From assembly GCF_029227915.1 (NCBI RefSeq), contig NC_079880.1:20708501-20772500 (forward strand): DNA of 64,000 nucleotides. The letters run 5' to 3'. The notes beneath the pieces are model-generated. The model made no database searches. It saw only the letters and a program-made list of their open reading frames with translations, and had not been told where the DNA came from. Positions 12,601-26,100 of the stretch are shown in pieces; the stretch's first letter is position 1; each line of letters begins with the position of its first letter. A program made the position numbers and the translations under genes. This stretch comes from Hydractinia symbiolongicarpus (Eukaryota; Cnidaria; Hydrozoa; Anthoathecata; Hydractiniidae).

Positions 12601-14540
12601 GGCTATAGGGCTGGAAATTACACAAACTTTGGAAAAGTGAAAAACATAAGTGTTTGCGTTCGACTGTGCTGTGGAAACAAGGATTGCGATGCTGCATTAA
12701 TGTTGGAAAACAACTGTTTCGCTGTTGCATGCCGGGATTCTGATAATTGTTTGCCCGTTCACGCCAAATCATCAAATTCATTAGCTGCTTTGAATCCTAG
12801 GATATCTTACATAACAAGTAGAAGCGAAGTAGGTAAGTGGAAGTTATAAATAGATCAAGCAAAATAACACCCTGGGTATTCCATCTTAATCGCGCGGGAT
12901 TTATATCCTTCTACATCTACAACGCTAATATATTACCTATAAAAAATATGTATGGTATGCTATAAACTCGCTGACCTGACTCGCTGACACAAGCTGATTC
13001 CAAGTAGTATAAAATTGATTTTAGCCCTGTGAACGTAATTGGGAAAGCGTGGGGGGCAAAATGTACTTGAAAAGAGCAGGGACAGGTTATTCTGTTATTT
13101 ACGGTATTTATATCTATCTTAGTATCACTCGCCGATCATTTAACGCCCGATGGCTCGTGCCATGCTGGAATAATATCATACGATGTTAGTCTCAAGGGCG
13201 GGGCAAATGCTGGGAATTTTACACCTCATGGAAAAGTTGGTAGTATGGAAGTGTGTATATCTAAGTGCTGTCAGATAGAAGGCTGCAGTGTAGCTATGAT
13301 GCTAAAAGATACGTGTTTCACAGTTGTTTGTACGCGTGATGTATTATGCGAGAAAAAACAGACACCAACTTCAAGTGATTTTAATCCAAAAATAGCTTAC
13401 GTGTTTCGGGATAAAAAGAAATCATTGATGAACAGAGGTACGTACCAGCATTTCACTTTGTTTATCAATCTTGTTGCAAGGACTTTTTAGGTTTTTACCC
13501 TTGGACGGTTCCATCCCAATATAAAAAATTCAAAAAATTGTTAATTCCTGTCAATACACCTTTTTTCAAATTGTAAATTTTAAACCAATAAATAGATTAT
13601 GGTTTGGTCTACTCGTCTTGCTAAGAATTTTTTAACATCTTCGTTCCGAGGGTCTCTTGGCCCTTGAGGTTGCTATCAAATTATTCAAAAAAGCAACATG
13701 CCTTGGAAACAAGGTTTCCTCTATTAATTATGTTTATAATTTCTCTTTTAATTAATTCTAGCACCAATCACATTCGAGCCACATCGAAATATAAAAATCA
13801 GAGGACGGAAAAAGTCACTGTTAGCAGCGCAGCTCCACGCGATAACTTCATCGTTACCGACTTCACCAAGCCTTCGTGTTTCACCATCAAAGTCAAGAAT
13901 ACCAGATTTACAAATACAACAAACAAAGTTACCGTATTTTCACCCTGCCGTTATTTTGCCTTCAAACTTTAATAAAACTTTAAACCGTTCAGTTATAATT
14001 CCCGCTAAAACAAACAACACTGGTAACGAATCTGCTCTCATGCAAAATACACTAGAAAGAACCATACTGAACAGGTTTCTTGAAAACAATCAACACAACG
14101 AAGGAGAAAGTGATTCAGTTTTCGATCAATTTCAAGATTGCAACTCCACATCGTGTGAAAATAAAACTATTATACCTTTGAAAGAAAATGTTCTTGAAGA
14201 TAATCGATCTAGAAGAAACTATTCCATCTCTAAAAGTGGATTGAAGTCTGTAGATGGTGACCCTGGCTGTACAAATAGCGAAGTCTTTCACAATGTTACA
14301 CTCCGAGGTGGTGTGCATTCAGGTAAATTTAAAGACAGAGGTGAAATGGAAGATATAAACCAATGCGTTAAATTATGTTGTCTTTTGGAACGATGCGATT
14401 TAGCGTTCATGTTGAGAAATACATGTTTTTCAGTGGAATGTTACAACGAGACTTTATGTGACGCTGTACCAGCAAAATCATCCATATTTTCGCCGACAAT
14501 ATGTTATGTTTACGTCAAAATAGCGGCAAATGTAACTTAA
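9664..14540 (+). CDS. Secreted protein with five MANSC domains
   Basis: Exons: 9664-9757, 10271-10609 (10600 is an alternative end), 11284-11586, 12515-12832, 13123-13437, 13762-14540; stop TAA 14538-14540; about 715 residues. Every intron is phase 1. Exon 1 encodes a signal peptide with hydrophobic core MLCTVIIGLVVILDIS. Exons 2-5 each hold one MANSC-type domain, and exon 6 holds a Ser/Thr/Asn-rich linker (about residues 457-620) and the fifth. Each domain reads V-[TS]-L-[KR]-G-G, G-[NKY]-[FY], C-x3-CC-x4-5-C-[DS]-x-A, then three more cysteines. MANSC domains occur in extracellular parts of animal proteins such as LRP11 and HAI-1. Furin-like sites RWRR (about 45-48) and RSRR (about 606-609) lie outside the domains. 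No transmembrane segment, so probably secreted. The upstream in-frame ATG at 9622 is less likely than 9664. Confidence 0.88.
10673..10761. mobile_element. Intact short MITE with 10-bp target-site duplication
   Basis: The element 10683-10751 begins attctcgaccccagag and ends ctctggggtcgggaatg, so its ends are inverted repeats. The inner ctttgag/ctcaaag extends the stem. It is flanked by the direct repeat tttttaaccc (10673-10682 and 10752-10761). It lies in intron 2 of the MANSC gene. Confidence 0.85.
10960..11190. repeat. Tandem duplication, about 122 bp period
   Basis: The string gttaatgtcctgtgtttata with the following tgttacattctttyacc occurs at about 10986-11023 and again at about 11108-11145, each followed by TTTTCGCG-like sequence. 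It creates the open N-terminal extension of the reading frame that leads into MANSC exon 3; that extension is intronic. Confidence 0.7.
12418..12480. mobile_element. Intact 43-bp MITE with perfect 10-bp target-site duplication
   Basis: The element 12428-12470 opens caccctcgtcccca and closes tggggacgagggt, a near-perfect hairpin. It is bracketed by the identical direct repeat gtgatgttct at 12418-12427 and 12471-12480. It lies in intron 3 of the MANSC gene, 35 bp upstream of exon 4. Confidence 0.88.
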
Positions 14541-17137
14541 AGGAGAACTTATAGTATACTTTGTACACATCTTTTTAGTCTCATATTTTGCATATTTTCT
14601 CATAATTTATAAATATTTTGATATTGCTTTCTTGTATATAGATTGTATATAAATACACTTCGTAACTTTTCCTTTAGTTCTTCCCTGTCAATCTCGTGCC
14701 CAGAGTTTTTTTTCGCTTTCTGATATGCGGGCAGTATAGAAAACTTCTGTCGCGCCACGGGAATGAGATTTCTTCCCTGTTTGTATACCTTATCGAGTGA
14801 TAAAAACCAGGGTAAAGAAAAGGCGCGAAACTTGGCGAGTTTTTGGCGTCGCAAAAATTTCCCTTTTATTGTTTTTGCCCAATAAAAAATATTGCGTGTG
14901 TCATCAGTCGATATTGGTAAACGTTTTGGTCTGTGGCAAATTGTACTAAAGTGTTTTCGTAATGTTCACCAAGATGTTTGATCCATTTGCACGTGAGCTT
15001 CTCGGCCCCCGATTTCTTTTCACGTTTCAATATGCGGGCGCTCGCGCTAGCTACGTATCCAACCTCCATCCGTTACATTCTTACATCAAAATTCGCTACA
15101 GACTCTAGGATCGAGGTTGGGCACATATTAGAAAGCGAAAAAATGCCTTGAGAAATAGATTGGTGTAAGCCCCTTACTTTTTTATCTCGCGGATTAACTC
15201 ACTCACGTAAAGTTTTACCGACATTTTAACCAGAGAACTAACCAGTTTTACATTTAGCCTGCGTTCACAACGCGAAATTTTAACTTGTTCTTGCCCTTTT
15301 GACATCGAGGGTCAGCGGGGAAGATCCTTTCTAGTTGTAGAGTAAGCACTAGAAATTTTTCAATAATTTAATTTTAATCTAAAATCTATGAAGAAATTTT
15401 TGTTGGGTATGTTCTTATTATATTCTTAGATTTTTGCAAAATCTCAGCCCCGTGTTTTCTTATAAACTAAATTGTTATTAAAAATGTGAATAAAGTCACG
15501 TGTTACATGTATTTACTATCTACTTGACACCTCGATTGTTTTTATTTTGATGTAAAAAGTTTATATTGAATCTAAAATTTAACACATCTATAAAAGTAAA
15601 CAAAATTGTACATACAGACTTTTTTACATTTACATACTTTTGTTATAAAAACAAACGAAAGAAATTTGAAACTTTTCGTAGACTAAGTATTCACAGGAAG
15701 TAGAAAAGATTCTAGACTTCACACGACCTTGTATGTCTGACGAGGCACAGATATAAGAAAGAGGTAAAATGCCCTGAAATACATATTGTTGGAAAAAGAA
15801 ATACATACAGTCTGGCCTTTAGTGACACTGGCTGTTGGCTGCAAAGAAACCTGTTTGTTGTTCTCCTGGCGCCCAGCCATCTGAAAGCAAACCTAGGGGC
15901 GAGAATGGAGAACATCGTGTTATTTTTGAGCCATTATGTTAAAAATTAAAAAATATTTATAAACATTTTATCAAAATGTTTTGGCTCATTCTTAACACTA
16001 ACTTTGTTCCCAGGCCCGGTTACATCATATTGCTATCATTATGACAGAGATACAAACCTCGTTCCGAGACGGCACGAAGAAATCTCTGTGTCAAAAAACA
16101 AAAGATTGCCCCAGGACGAGGTTAAGATACGAGATGTTTTCAGGACGAAGATTCTCTCACGTAATTAACCAGAAATTATTACGATATCTAAAATTTTCTC
16201 TCTTACTTAACTCCATTAAAAGGCCTCTTTATTTATTGACAATATCTTGGAAAATGACATTCTCGTCCCCAGAGCTCTTTAAGAAAGAAAACAGGTTTGT
16301 CTCAAAGAGCTGCTGCGTCGAGAATGGTAAAATGAGATTGGCATTTTTTAACCGTCTTAATTCAAGCGAGAAATTATCACTTTTGTATTTAAATTGGAAT
16401 CTTTTGAAATCAAATAAAAGATTGAGACAATCTGTCAGTATCACTTTATATATCTTTTCTTCTTTCCACAATGGGAAGAGAATATTTTGATGCGAAAAGA
16501 CGCCCCAAAGCAGATGAATGAAAGAGAAAAATTCCACTCTCGTTTTGCGAAGAAAAAAATTAGTTACATAGAAACTTAAGCAAGGGTTTTATATTTGGGG
16601 TTAACCTCAACCTCATTCCCAGGGCTAACCTTGTTCCCAGGGGTTCTTGTCTTTTCGACACAGGGAGAAGAGGATGTCACAGGGACTTTTTTTATTTACG
16701 GCAAGTTTTATCCTAATAAATTAATAGGCACACTGGAGAAGAGGTTAGCCAAGCCTGCTATTTTGTAGAAAGCAAATTCATTGACTCGAGAAAAAAATAT
16801 ATTTGAATTGAAAAGCTATTTGAATTATAGCTACCATGTTTCCTAGATCAAACAAGCTGAGTTCAATAACAATTTTGTTTGTTTAGCCTTTAATTTTTAG
16901 CGCTATTTTTATCAAAGAACGGAGTTGATCTTTTCATCTATAATATACAAGGTAGCTAACACCGTGATTATAACAAAAAATATTCGGCAGGAAAATTCCC
17001 ATGCATTTTTACAGTGCGTGCGATTCTGCATTTTAAAAACCTCTTATCGCAAGTAAAGGTGGAAATTTACCAAGTCGGAGATATTTTTATTCGGAGCGTA
17101 AAACTGTGAGTCACGAAAAAAAAGAATAACAAACAAA
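14541..17137. other. Intergenic region between MANSC and PDZ-SH3 genes
   Basis: It starts with the presumed 3' UTR of the MANSC gene; a candidate AATAAA is at 14881-14886. The rest holds degenerate repeats of the CTCGTCCCCAG type (about 15110, 16054-16122, 16260 and 16610-16660). Open frames of 60-150 codons on both strands overlap these repeats and show no family resemblance. The 5' UTR and promoter of the PDZ-SH3 gene must lie towards the right end. Confidence 0.55.
16054..16122. mobile_element. Degenerate CTCGTCCCCAG-family MITE
   Basis: Left arm aaacctcgttccgagac and right arm gccccaggacgaggtt form an imperfect inverted repeat. Flanking agagatac (left) and aagatac (right) may be a worn target-site duplication. 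Confidence 0.55.
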
Positions 17138-20100
17138 ATGGCGGAGTTCGAAGTGTTTCTACAGGGAGGTTCTCCTTGGGGCTTTCGTTTGCAGGGTGGT
17201 AAAGAATTTAGAGCACCCTTACGTATTTCAAAGGTGTGTGTTTTTACTTCCATATATTTTCCTAAATATTTTCATTTAAAAACTTCTTTATTTATTTGAC
17301 TTCAAGTGCAAGGTTAAAAACTATAAATCCTGGCTAGCTGCAGATTTCCCATTTTTTTGTCAAGGATTTTTTGTATATTGATAACAGACAGAATTTGACT
17401 ATACACTAGCTACCAAGGCTGGAAATGCTGTTTTGGTATATGCTGCTTTCAAATGGTTTGAACCCAACCTGAAAAACTGTTTCTGCTGTAGGTTAGCTAG
17501 CTTGCTAGCCTAGCTAGCTATACACTTTTATAAACAAGGAAGTGTATTAACAAATCTCAAATATTTCTTACTGCTTCCATGACAAAAAAATTATCCAAGC
17601 CACGTAAAGATTTTTTCGGATTGTAGAAGTGTGAGTGAAAAATGGAAACCCTTGAAAATTATTGCAATGCAACTGCAGAGTCATAGACATGTTTCCACAT
17701 GATTTAAACCAATCACAGGGCAGTATAATATGGATTATTTGTTATTAAAGTCATGTGGTCAAACCTTTATAAATTCAAGAGTGGATCATTTACGTGTCTC
17801 TTTTTTTTCTTGCTTTATCTTTGCAATTTGACTAGCTACATTTAAAAGTTTTCTTTTAATTAAGGTTTCTTCTATGAATGTTTGGCTGTAAAAAGTCCAT
17901 GTTTTATCATATCTGAATGTGAGTATAGAACAATATCTCATGACAAGGCGTCTATAAGAATAGTATAATATAAGTTTGCCAAGTAAACTCAGTAAAGCTT
18001 AACTAAAATGCTATGCACTTACACTCCCCTGCAGTGTTTTTACTAAACGATGGTTAAATTCATGCTGTGTAACATGGCCCTCCCTTGGATTTTGCCTCAT
18101 CTGCCCTCCACCATTCGCGGATTATAGACGCTATTCACCACTTTTAAATTTGCCAGGTTATGTGTAAGTTGGCCATATCCTTTTTTGAATAGGTTCCAGC
18201 AACATTTTTAGACATGACTTGGCCTCTTTAAGCTCTGGTCAAATTATATCAAAATGTAAACTCTTCTTTCTAGAAAGCTGCAAGAATGTTCCTGATTAGT
18301 CACTTTTTTATATAAATTTTTTTTCTCACTGGTGTCCTCACCCGATTAGCTAATTCAGCTATTTGATGGTCTCTATATCACTGAAATAAAAATTCAATTT
18401 AATTGAATGTCTCTCATTGTGTTCAAATTAATTAAATATGATTGATAATAATGGGAATCAATAACAAGGGACAACAAAAGGTTTAATAAACAAGGATAAA
18501 AAATGACCCCTCTTCTACAAATGAGATTTGCTGTTTGCTTTTTTGTGATCAGAAGAAATTAATCGAAAAAGGTTGTTGTTTTTTTCCTAAATTGTTTAGT
18601 TTTTGAGATATTTAGTATCAATTTTTTTCCACAATTTTTAACCTCTCATTGCTAAAAAACTCATTGTAACTCACGTTTTGCATAAATTCTTAAAAAAACA
18701 ATGTTTTTTGGATCAAAGATTCCATTCATGGATGTTCTCCACTCCAAAGCCTTTATGGTTTTATAAAAGAAATTTAAAATGTAAGAAGTACTCTGCTAAA
18801 AAATTAGCACTGTGAAAAAGAACTTTAAAGTTTTGTACAGAAATCTTATACTTCTGCATAAATAATTGCAGACATGTTTTTTAACATCTTCTATTTATGT
18901 CCATACATAATTAAGTAGTAAAAATCAATACACAGTATCATTGCATGTGAACAAATACTTGATCTTTATCACATATCAAAAAGTAATTTATAAAAAAAAA
19001 ATATTTTAAAAAAATTATTTTTCATCATTAGGAAGCCCAGATTTTTTTCTATTCAATCACCAAAAAAAATTTTTATTAAAATTTATTTTTTCTATACTTG
19101 CACCTTTATTACGAGCTATGTTGGGATACATATGATGTGTTTAAGTGCCAGTGCCATGTAGGACAGCTATACTATTTTTTTCACAAAAAAACACATTGGA
19201 CTTGGTAGCAGTTGCCTGAGTCTTAATTTTGTAAGGGACAAACTTACCCACCCAGCGGACTTATACACCCCTATGCTAGCATACAAAATAAATAATAAAT
19301 ATATTTATTTTTGCAAACTTGCAAGTCTTGTTCAACAATGGTTGTTTGTGCTTTTCTAAAATGTCTATTTTGCTTACATTGGGACAAGGGTACTGATAAC
19401 TACAAACGCCCACATATACGAGTTCATCGAGATCCAGTTGTTTAAGTTCCCAGATGTCTTACGCAAAACGACAGTCAAAATAGTACAGGTGGAACCTTTT
19501 AAACTTTATTTTTTAATAGAGGCAATTTATGATCTTAAAATTAAAATTTAGTTTGCATGTAGTTTAGATGTAAATCACATATCAGTAAAAAGATTCTACT
19601 AGCCAAAATAAAAAAAGTTTACCATAATTTGACTTTCTTAAACTAAAGTGTGCATTTTATTACAGATTTTTTTGCACATGTGTGAGAATTTCATCACAAG
19701 TTAAACATTAAAACTTTGCTGTAAGGGAGAGTCTGACTATCTCTGAATAAAATTTTTTTAAATGCTCTCATTCAAATCCCAAACTTTTTCAAATGATTAC
19801 TAAAATGTCAAAGGGAACGTGTTTAAAAAGCTGCTCATTGAAAAAAACTTTATGTTGAAATTGTTGATTTTCCTAAGTTATACTTTTGAATCATCTTTGC
19901 TTTTATTTAAGAGAAGCATTAGGGATATTAAGTTTTAAATTTTAGTTTTGTTCTCACACAGCGTTGCTTCTAATTACATCTGCGCACTTAAATTGCCTTT
20001 CAATCAGTTTTGGTTTTTCTCTTCATATCTTTTTCAGTGTGGTGTTGAAACTATCTATCCCAGCACATTCGCCTATTCTACTATTTTGTATATTTCATTT

Positions 20101-23100
20101 TTGCCTATAGATAATTTTTTTTTATCATTTTTAAAATTTTTAACATTATCTATTATATACTTGTATATACAGGAACCTTATTGATACCAGGATTGTTTTT
20201 ATGAATCCTAATTAGGACACCTGTAAATAAATATGAAGAATAATAATAATTGGAGTTATGTGAATGCTTATTTTTTTTAAAAATGTTGGACATCTGGTAA
20301 ACACCAGCTCTTTCCACAGATTGGGGACAGTTTTGAGCTGTTTATTGAGCACTCTTTTGCTACAACTTAATGTTGGAATACTAAATATTTTTTCTTAGTC
20401 ATTATATGCAGTATATAAATTACTAAACTGAGTTGGTTTAGATAAACTTTTTTTCATGAAAGGTAACATTTAATCCCAATAAGAGAATTAAGTGCTTGAT
20501 AAGAATAACTGTGGTAAGTTATTAACTGTGAAAACACAACAAAACAATTTAGCAGTCATTTTAGATTTATTAAATTTTTGTGGGTTTTTTGAATGTTGGT
20601 AAATGCTATCAAATATTCAATTTTTCTAGGTTTAAATGCCTTCAGTTTAAGTGATAATGATGATAATAAATGATAATAAATAGATGATAATAATATATGA
20701 TTAGAGATTTATAAATGTAATCATAAAGATGTATAAAAACAATATCCTCCCTCTTAATCGCTTAACAAGCATCCTGGTTCCTTAATATAATTAGGATTGC
20801 AGTTCTTTTAGATTTTAGGATCTCTTACTGTATAAAACATTTAACATGTGTTATTTACATACTTTGTAAAAATAATTTATTGCCATTTTTGCTATTTTAT
20901 TCATCTTAAGTTGCAATTCTTTCCCACTGTTGATGGGTAATTATTGCTAATGATTGTAAGAATGCATTTGTTTATTGCAATGAGTAATTTGTGAGAACAA
21001 GCTTGTTTTATCTGTGTTGTGTGACAAAAGAAGATAAAAGTTTACCAGATGTAGAATGTTGTATTCAGAAAATATTAAAACCTTTATCCAAACACTATTT
21101 TAGTGAAAGCATAATATTTTCAAAAATTGTTTGTTTTTGATTCAATTAAATTTATTTTTTAGGTTGAACCTGGTGGAAAAGCAGATATTGCAGGTATTAA
21201 AGTTGGCGACGAAGTCACAGAAATAAATGAAGTTAAAACTGAAACGTTATATCACACAGAAGCCTTAACTGCTGTCAAACGTGCACATTCAACTTTGTCT
21301 CTTGTTCTACTGAGGTATTTATCCCTTCAACTATAAATCTTTCTTGACGTATCTATCGAGAGACTAGGTAAGGCAAAAAAAAATTGGAGAAAGGGTTATA
21401 AGATTTTGGAAAATCTGCAAATTAACAAATGAAGAGTGTTACTAAAAATTACAAATATACATTTTAATAATAAACTAATCATCTCTGTAATTTTTAAAAA
21501 GTTGCAGTGAATTGCTGAAATAAATATATGCATTAAACAGTATGGGTATTAAATAAAAATCATTTAAATTCAAATTGCAAACATAAATTCAAAAATTCAA
21601 ATGAGAATGAATTTGCAACATGCATCAATAAGTTTTTATCCATTGGATTTTTGAAACAATTGTTTTAGAAATGAGAATGAGGTGCAGATTACAACCACTG
21701 TGGAGAAGACACGATCTGTGCCATCATCCCCAACTGCACCTCGAAGCAATAGCGACAATATATTTGTTCCAGGAGGTCAAGGCTACATGAAAAAAATAAT
21801 GGCGAAAGCAGACACCCTTGATTGTATGTAAAGTTTAATATTATTTTTGTGGTATATTATAACTTTTGCAGTAAAACATGCATTTTAATTTTGCAGGCCA
21901 AAAAAGGGATGAGTGATAAAATATGACAATTATAACCCTATGATTTTGCCTATGATTTTCATGTTTAGTCGATGACTTACCTCCAATGGACAGAGAGAGG
22001 AGCAAAACCTTACCAAAGAAATCTACTCTACAGCATCAAAGTGCATCGTACGACTCCAAAAGTTTACCAAGAAAGTCAACTGTAAGTTCAATTTTTTTAC
22101 AGGCAAGTTTAATCTGATAAATTTTTCTGAATTTGTTGTTTTATTCTAAAACAAATGTTGTAGATCTTGTGTTATAATAGCGGTAAATGTATTAATATCA
22201 CAAAATACTTATTTTTGACCTTCTTTTACTCAGTTGAATTTGACACCTGATTTTCAGAGTAATATTCCTAACAAGGCACCTGACTGGTATAAGCAAATGT
22301 ACAAGGACATCCATAAAAGTATGGAAGGTATGTAAAATGATTTGCTATATAACTGTATGTCATTTTTATGACCATCTGTTATCTGTTCTTACTTGCTGTG
22401 AGTCCTTTCTAAATGGATGACATAATTTCGAATTGAAGTTTTTATGTGAGTTAGAAATGCTGTAAGTTATTCTAATATAGACAAACAAAAACAAAGAGAT
22501 TTATGAAAACATCCAGTCGTCCCAAACATTTATTATAAATTTATTCGTACAGCCCTTTACGTGATGTTGATTTCATTGTACCCTCAAAATCTTCATGTTA
22601 TAACGATTTACAGAACTATTGCACTTGTGTACAAATATAGTGTAAATGTTTGAAAAGCTAGCTGTGTACATATGTGTGAAAAGTTATGACACAGTTTTGC
22701 ACAAAAAAAACTGAAATTCAGAAAAGTCATTGCAGTGTGAAACTTATTTTGAGTCCATGTAAATGCTAATTTAAATTTAGTGTCTATAAATTTCCAATTT
22801 TGTGTAATGCAGCTAACGTGATTGCTATTTTTGATATTACAATATTTGCAGAGACTATGTTGATTTCAGGGTGAGTATATGAAAAATAAAGAAATTGAGC
22901 TAAATAATAAAAGATGACAGTTATGTTTCTTTGTGTTTAAGTTTATCTAGTGGTTTTTATTACAACTAGGTGAATCTCATTTGTCCAAGTTACTTTCAAC
23001 AGACGCTCAACGTGGCGCATTCCGTAAATATGATGGAGTTTCAACAAATGACAGTGAAAGAAAAACCTCAGTTGAAGAGCAAACTAAAAATGTTCCTCGT

Positions 23101-26100
23101 CGTTTGCAAGGTGGAGGAAGGTATGTTGAGTTTTGTGTGTGGTTAGGATATTATCCTACAGAATGACAATGCCTTTTGAGAAATTTCCAAGTTTTAACAT
23201 GTATTTTATTGAATTCTCTTGTTTCAAATTTTAAATTCATAAAGACTTCAAGATTAGGTTTTCAAAATTCTGGGAGACATCTCTTAAGAAAAAATTGTTT
23301 GCAATAAAAGTATCCTGATAGCTAGCTATAGCTAAGCTAGCTACTATTTTTGTATGTGTAAAAGCTTAACTTCTGTAATAAGCACCTGTTCATACAGAAA
23401 GTTAAATTAATACTTGTGGGAGGAAAAAGTTTTTTATCCTTTGCATGTAAACAACGTAAGGCAGAAAATCTACCACTTGTTCAGACAATGTGTCGATCAT
23501 TTTGTTTATTTGAATAAACTGTAGTTGTTGTTGTGTGTAACATGCCAGGGTGTAATCCAGAAATGTAAAATTAGGGGCCCTAAATCCAAAATGGGACTTT
23601 ATCAAAGTAGTCTTACGTATAATCTTTTTCCTTTACAACTTGTTTTAAATGGGCTATAAGTCCACTATTTTTTAGTTCATATAATTAGCTTCTCAAATAC
23701 ATTGTGAAATTTGGGATAAATTTCAATTGGGTAATAGTCGTTTAACAGCTACTGAGAATGCTGCATTAACCTTGCGTGTATTGACTAGTAAAAGATCGCC
23801 TCTACTTACCTGAAAGACATCATAACTTCATTTTTTGATAACTTAACACTATTTTGTGTATGGAACTTTGATATGTCTTTTCAGAAATATGTCTCAAAGT
23901 ATATAATACATTGCTTCTTCTACACCTCGTGTACTGTATTGTGATGTTTGATATTTTGATTAAATATTTACAGATCTATAGCAAAACATCCCAATCGCAA
24001 GTCGCTACCAAATATCCATGCATCAAATTTTAATTTCATGAATCCTAATAATACAAGGTTAACAGATGGTAAGTGTGGTTACTGATTTTTGTTTGTCGTG
24101 AACCTGTCCTACCCTAACAAAATATTTCAGACTGTAAGAATTATACTTTAAATAAATGACAATAGTGGAAATAGATTTTTTATTCAATGAAGCTTACCAA
24201 TTCCTGACCCTTTCACTTAAATTAAATCTCATCTATACCTTCACATTTCCTAAATTCACCCTTTTTCGTAATTGTAATAATCTTTTTTGAGAAGAGAGGG
24301 GGGATTTTCGAATTTTTGTAAAATAGGAGGAGGGGGGGGGGGTTAAAAGTTTCCTACTAAAATTAAAATAAAATGCGGGTGGGGTTAAGTTAAATAGGAG
24401 GGTTGCTGTAAAAAGGGTAGGGTTGCTCTATATTTGGAGTAAATTATTGCTTCTTAGATTACCTACCTCAAGTATAAGACAGATTATTTAATTCAACCTT
24501 AAAACTGCAATTGCTCATTTTTTGTATTGGTTTAGTTTGCAGTCAGTTTCTAATTCTTTCATTTAAAAGTTACATCCTGTTTATTATTAATATATCTTAA
24601 TTCATGTTTTTGCCCGTCAAAACCTATTAAAAAATTATTTGAAGTTGACAATTGTGAAAAGGTTTTTTAAACTCTGTAAACTAAGCCTGCAACAATATTC
24701 AAAATTAGCTATGTTAGGAAATTAGAGAGACTTATCTTTTCATTAGTGATCTTGAAAAAAAAAGTTCTAAAAATACCAGGTATTTCTAGTCACATTTGGT
24801 GGCTATGAAATGCAGACACCGTAGACATATAAATTAGCAAGAGAAAATTTTAATTTAAGGTTGGCGATTGACAAAAATTTATGTTCGCAAAATCTATCAT
24901 ATTGCTCATTCGCAAGAATTTTCCCATCACAAAAGATTATGTCTGCTAAAATTCTGTCCTATGTTGTTTTTAACAGGTTGGAAGAAACCAGAAAACCGCA
25001 AATCTATCAATTCAGATTTCTATCGTCAATTGCAAAAGGGTGGTGATGTACCAGTAACAGGACTGGCCACAGCTAAGTCAAAAGGTGGGTTTTTTTTTAA
25101 TACTACATAATACAGAAACAAAGCTGGTCTTGTTATCTCTCAAAAATTTGTTTACAATTTTTCCTAGAATGTTTCAGAAGAGAAAAAGGTTCACAAGGAG
25201 TGTTAATTTTGTGTACAATAATTGTACTACTAAGTAAATAAGTAACCTGAATGGAACCTAGAAAACTATAACATCTATTTAACCTAATTTTGATTGTCCT
25301 TTCAGACTGTTTTTGATTTAAAACTAATTATATTACTGTAGATACGTGTACTATATTTGTTTTTGGCTTAAAAATATTTTTTCACTTGATAATGTAACAA
25401 TGTTACGAAAAGCTTCGTGCATTTTTATATTTTTTAAATAAAATGTTTTTTGTGAATACATATGTAGCATCTATGTTTATATTACTTTTTTACTATACAC
25501 TATACATACTGGATTTATAATTAATTAGCTCAAGGAAAGTTCATCTTCAAGTTAGGGCGTGTCCACCTACACCCACCTCTCTGCGGGAGTGTTTTCAGTT
25601 CAATTCTGGCCCAACTTCTTCTTTTCCTTCGTTTTTTGACTTAAAAAAAAAACTACCATGACTAGTTATCTTGTAAATCTAAACGCAGCGGAGGGGCTCA
25701 GGTTCATACAAAATATTCTGTGTTGGTGCCGTGTTTTCTTCGAACACTTATAATAAAAGTTGCACGTCAAAATTAGCTGAAATAATTGAAAAATAAAAGG
25801 ATTGAGGATTTACGATATAAGTTTACGATATTTACGATTTACGATATAAAAAAACTAATGCATCTAAATATTTTTAAGCTACAAAAAGCATAATTTTCAC
25901 GCTAATTTGATTTTCACGCATCTTTTCTTCGCGGATTTAAATTTTCGCATACCTAGGTTTCGCGCACATTTAATTTTCACGCAACCCTAAGGGGATCATA
26001 GAAAAGAGAAGCTAAATAAACACATCAATGTATTGCTTATCTGTTAAACATATAAGTTTAACAAAATATTAACTTTTATTTTACACAAATGGAACAATTT

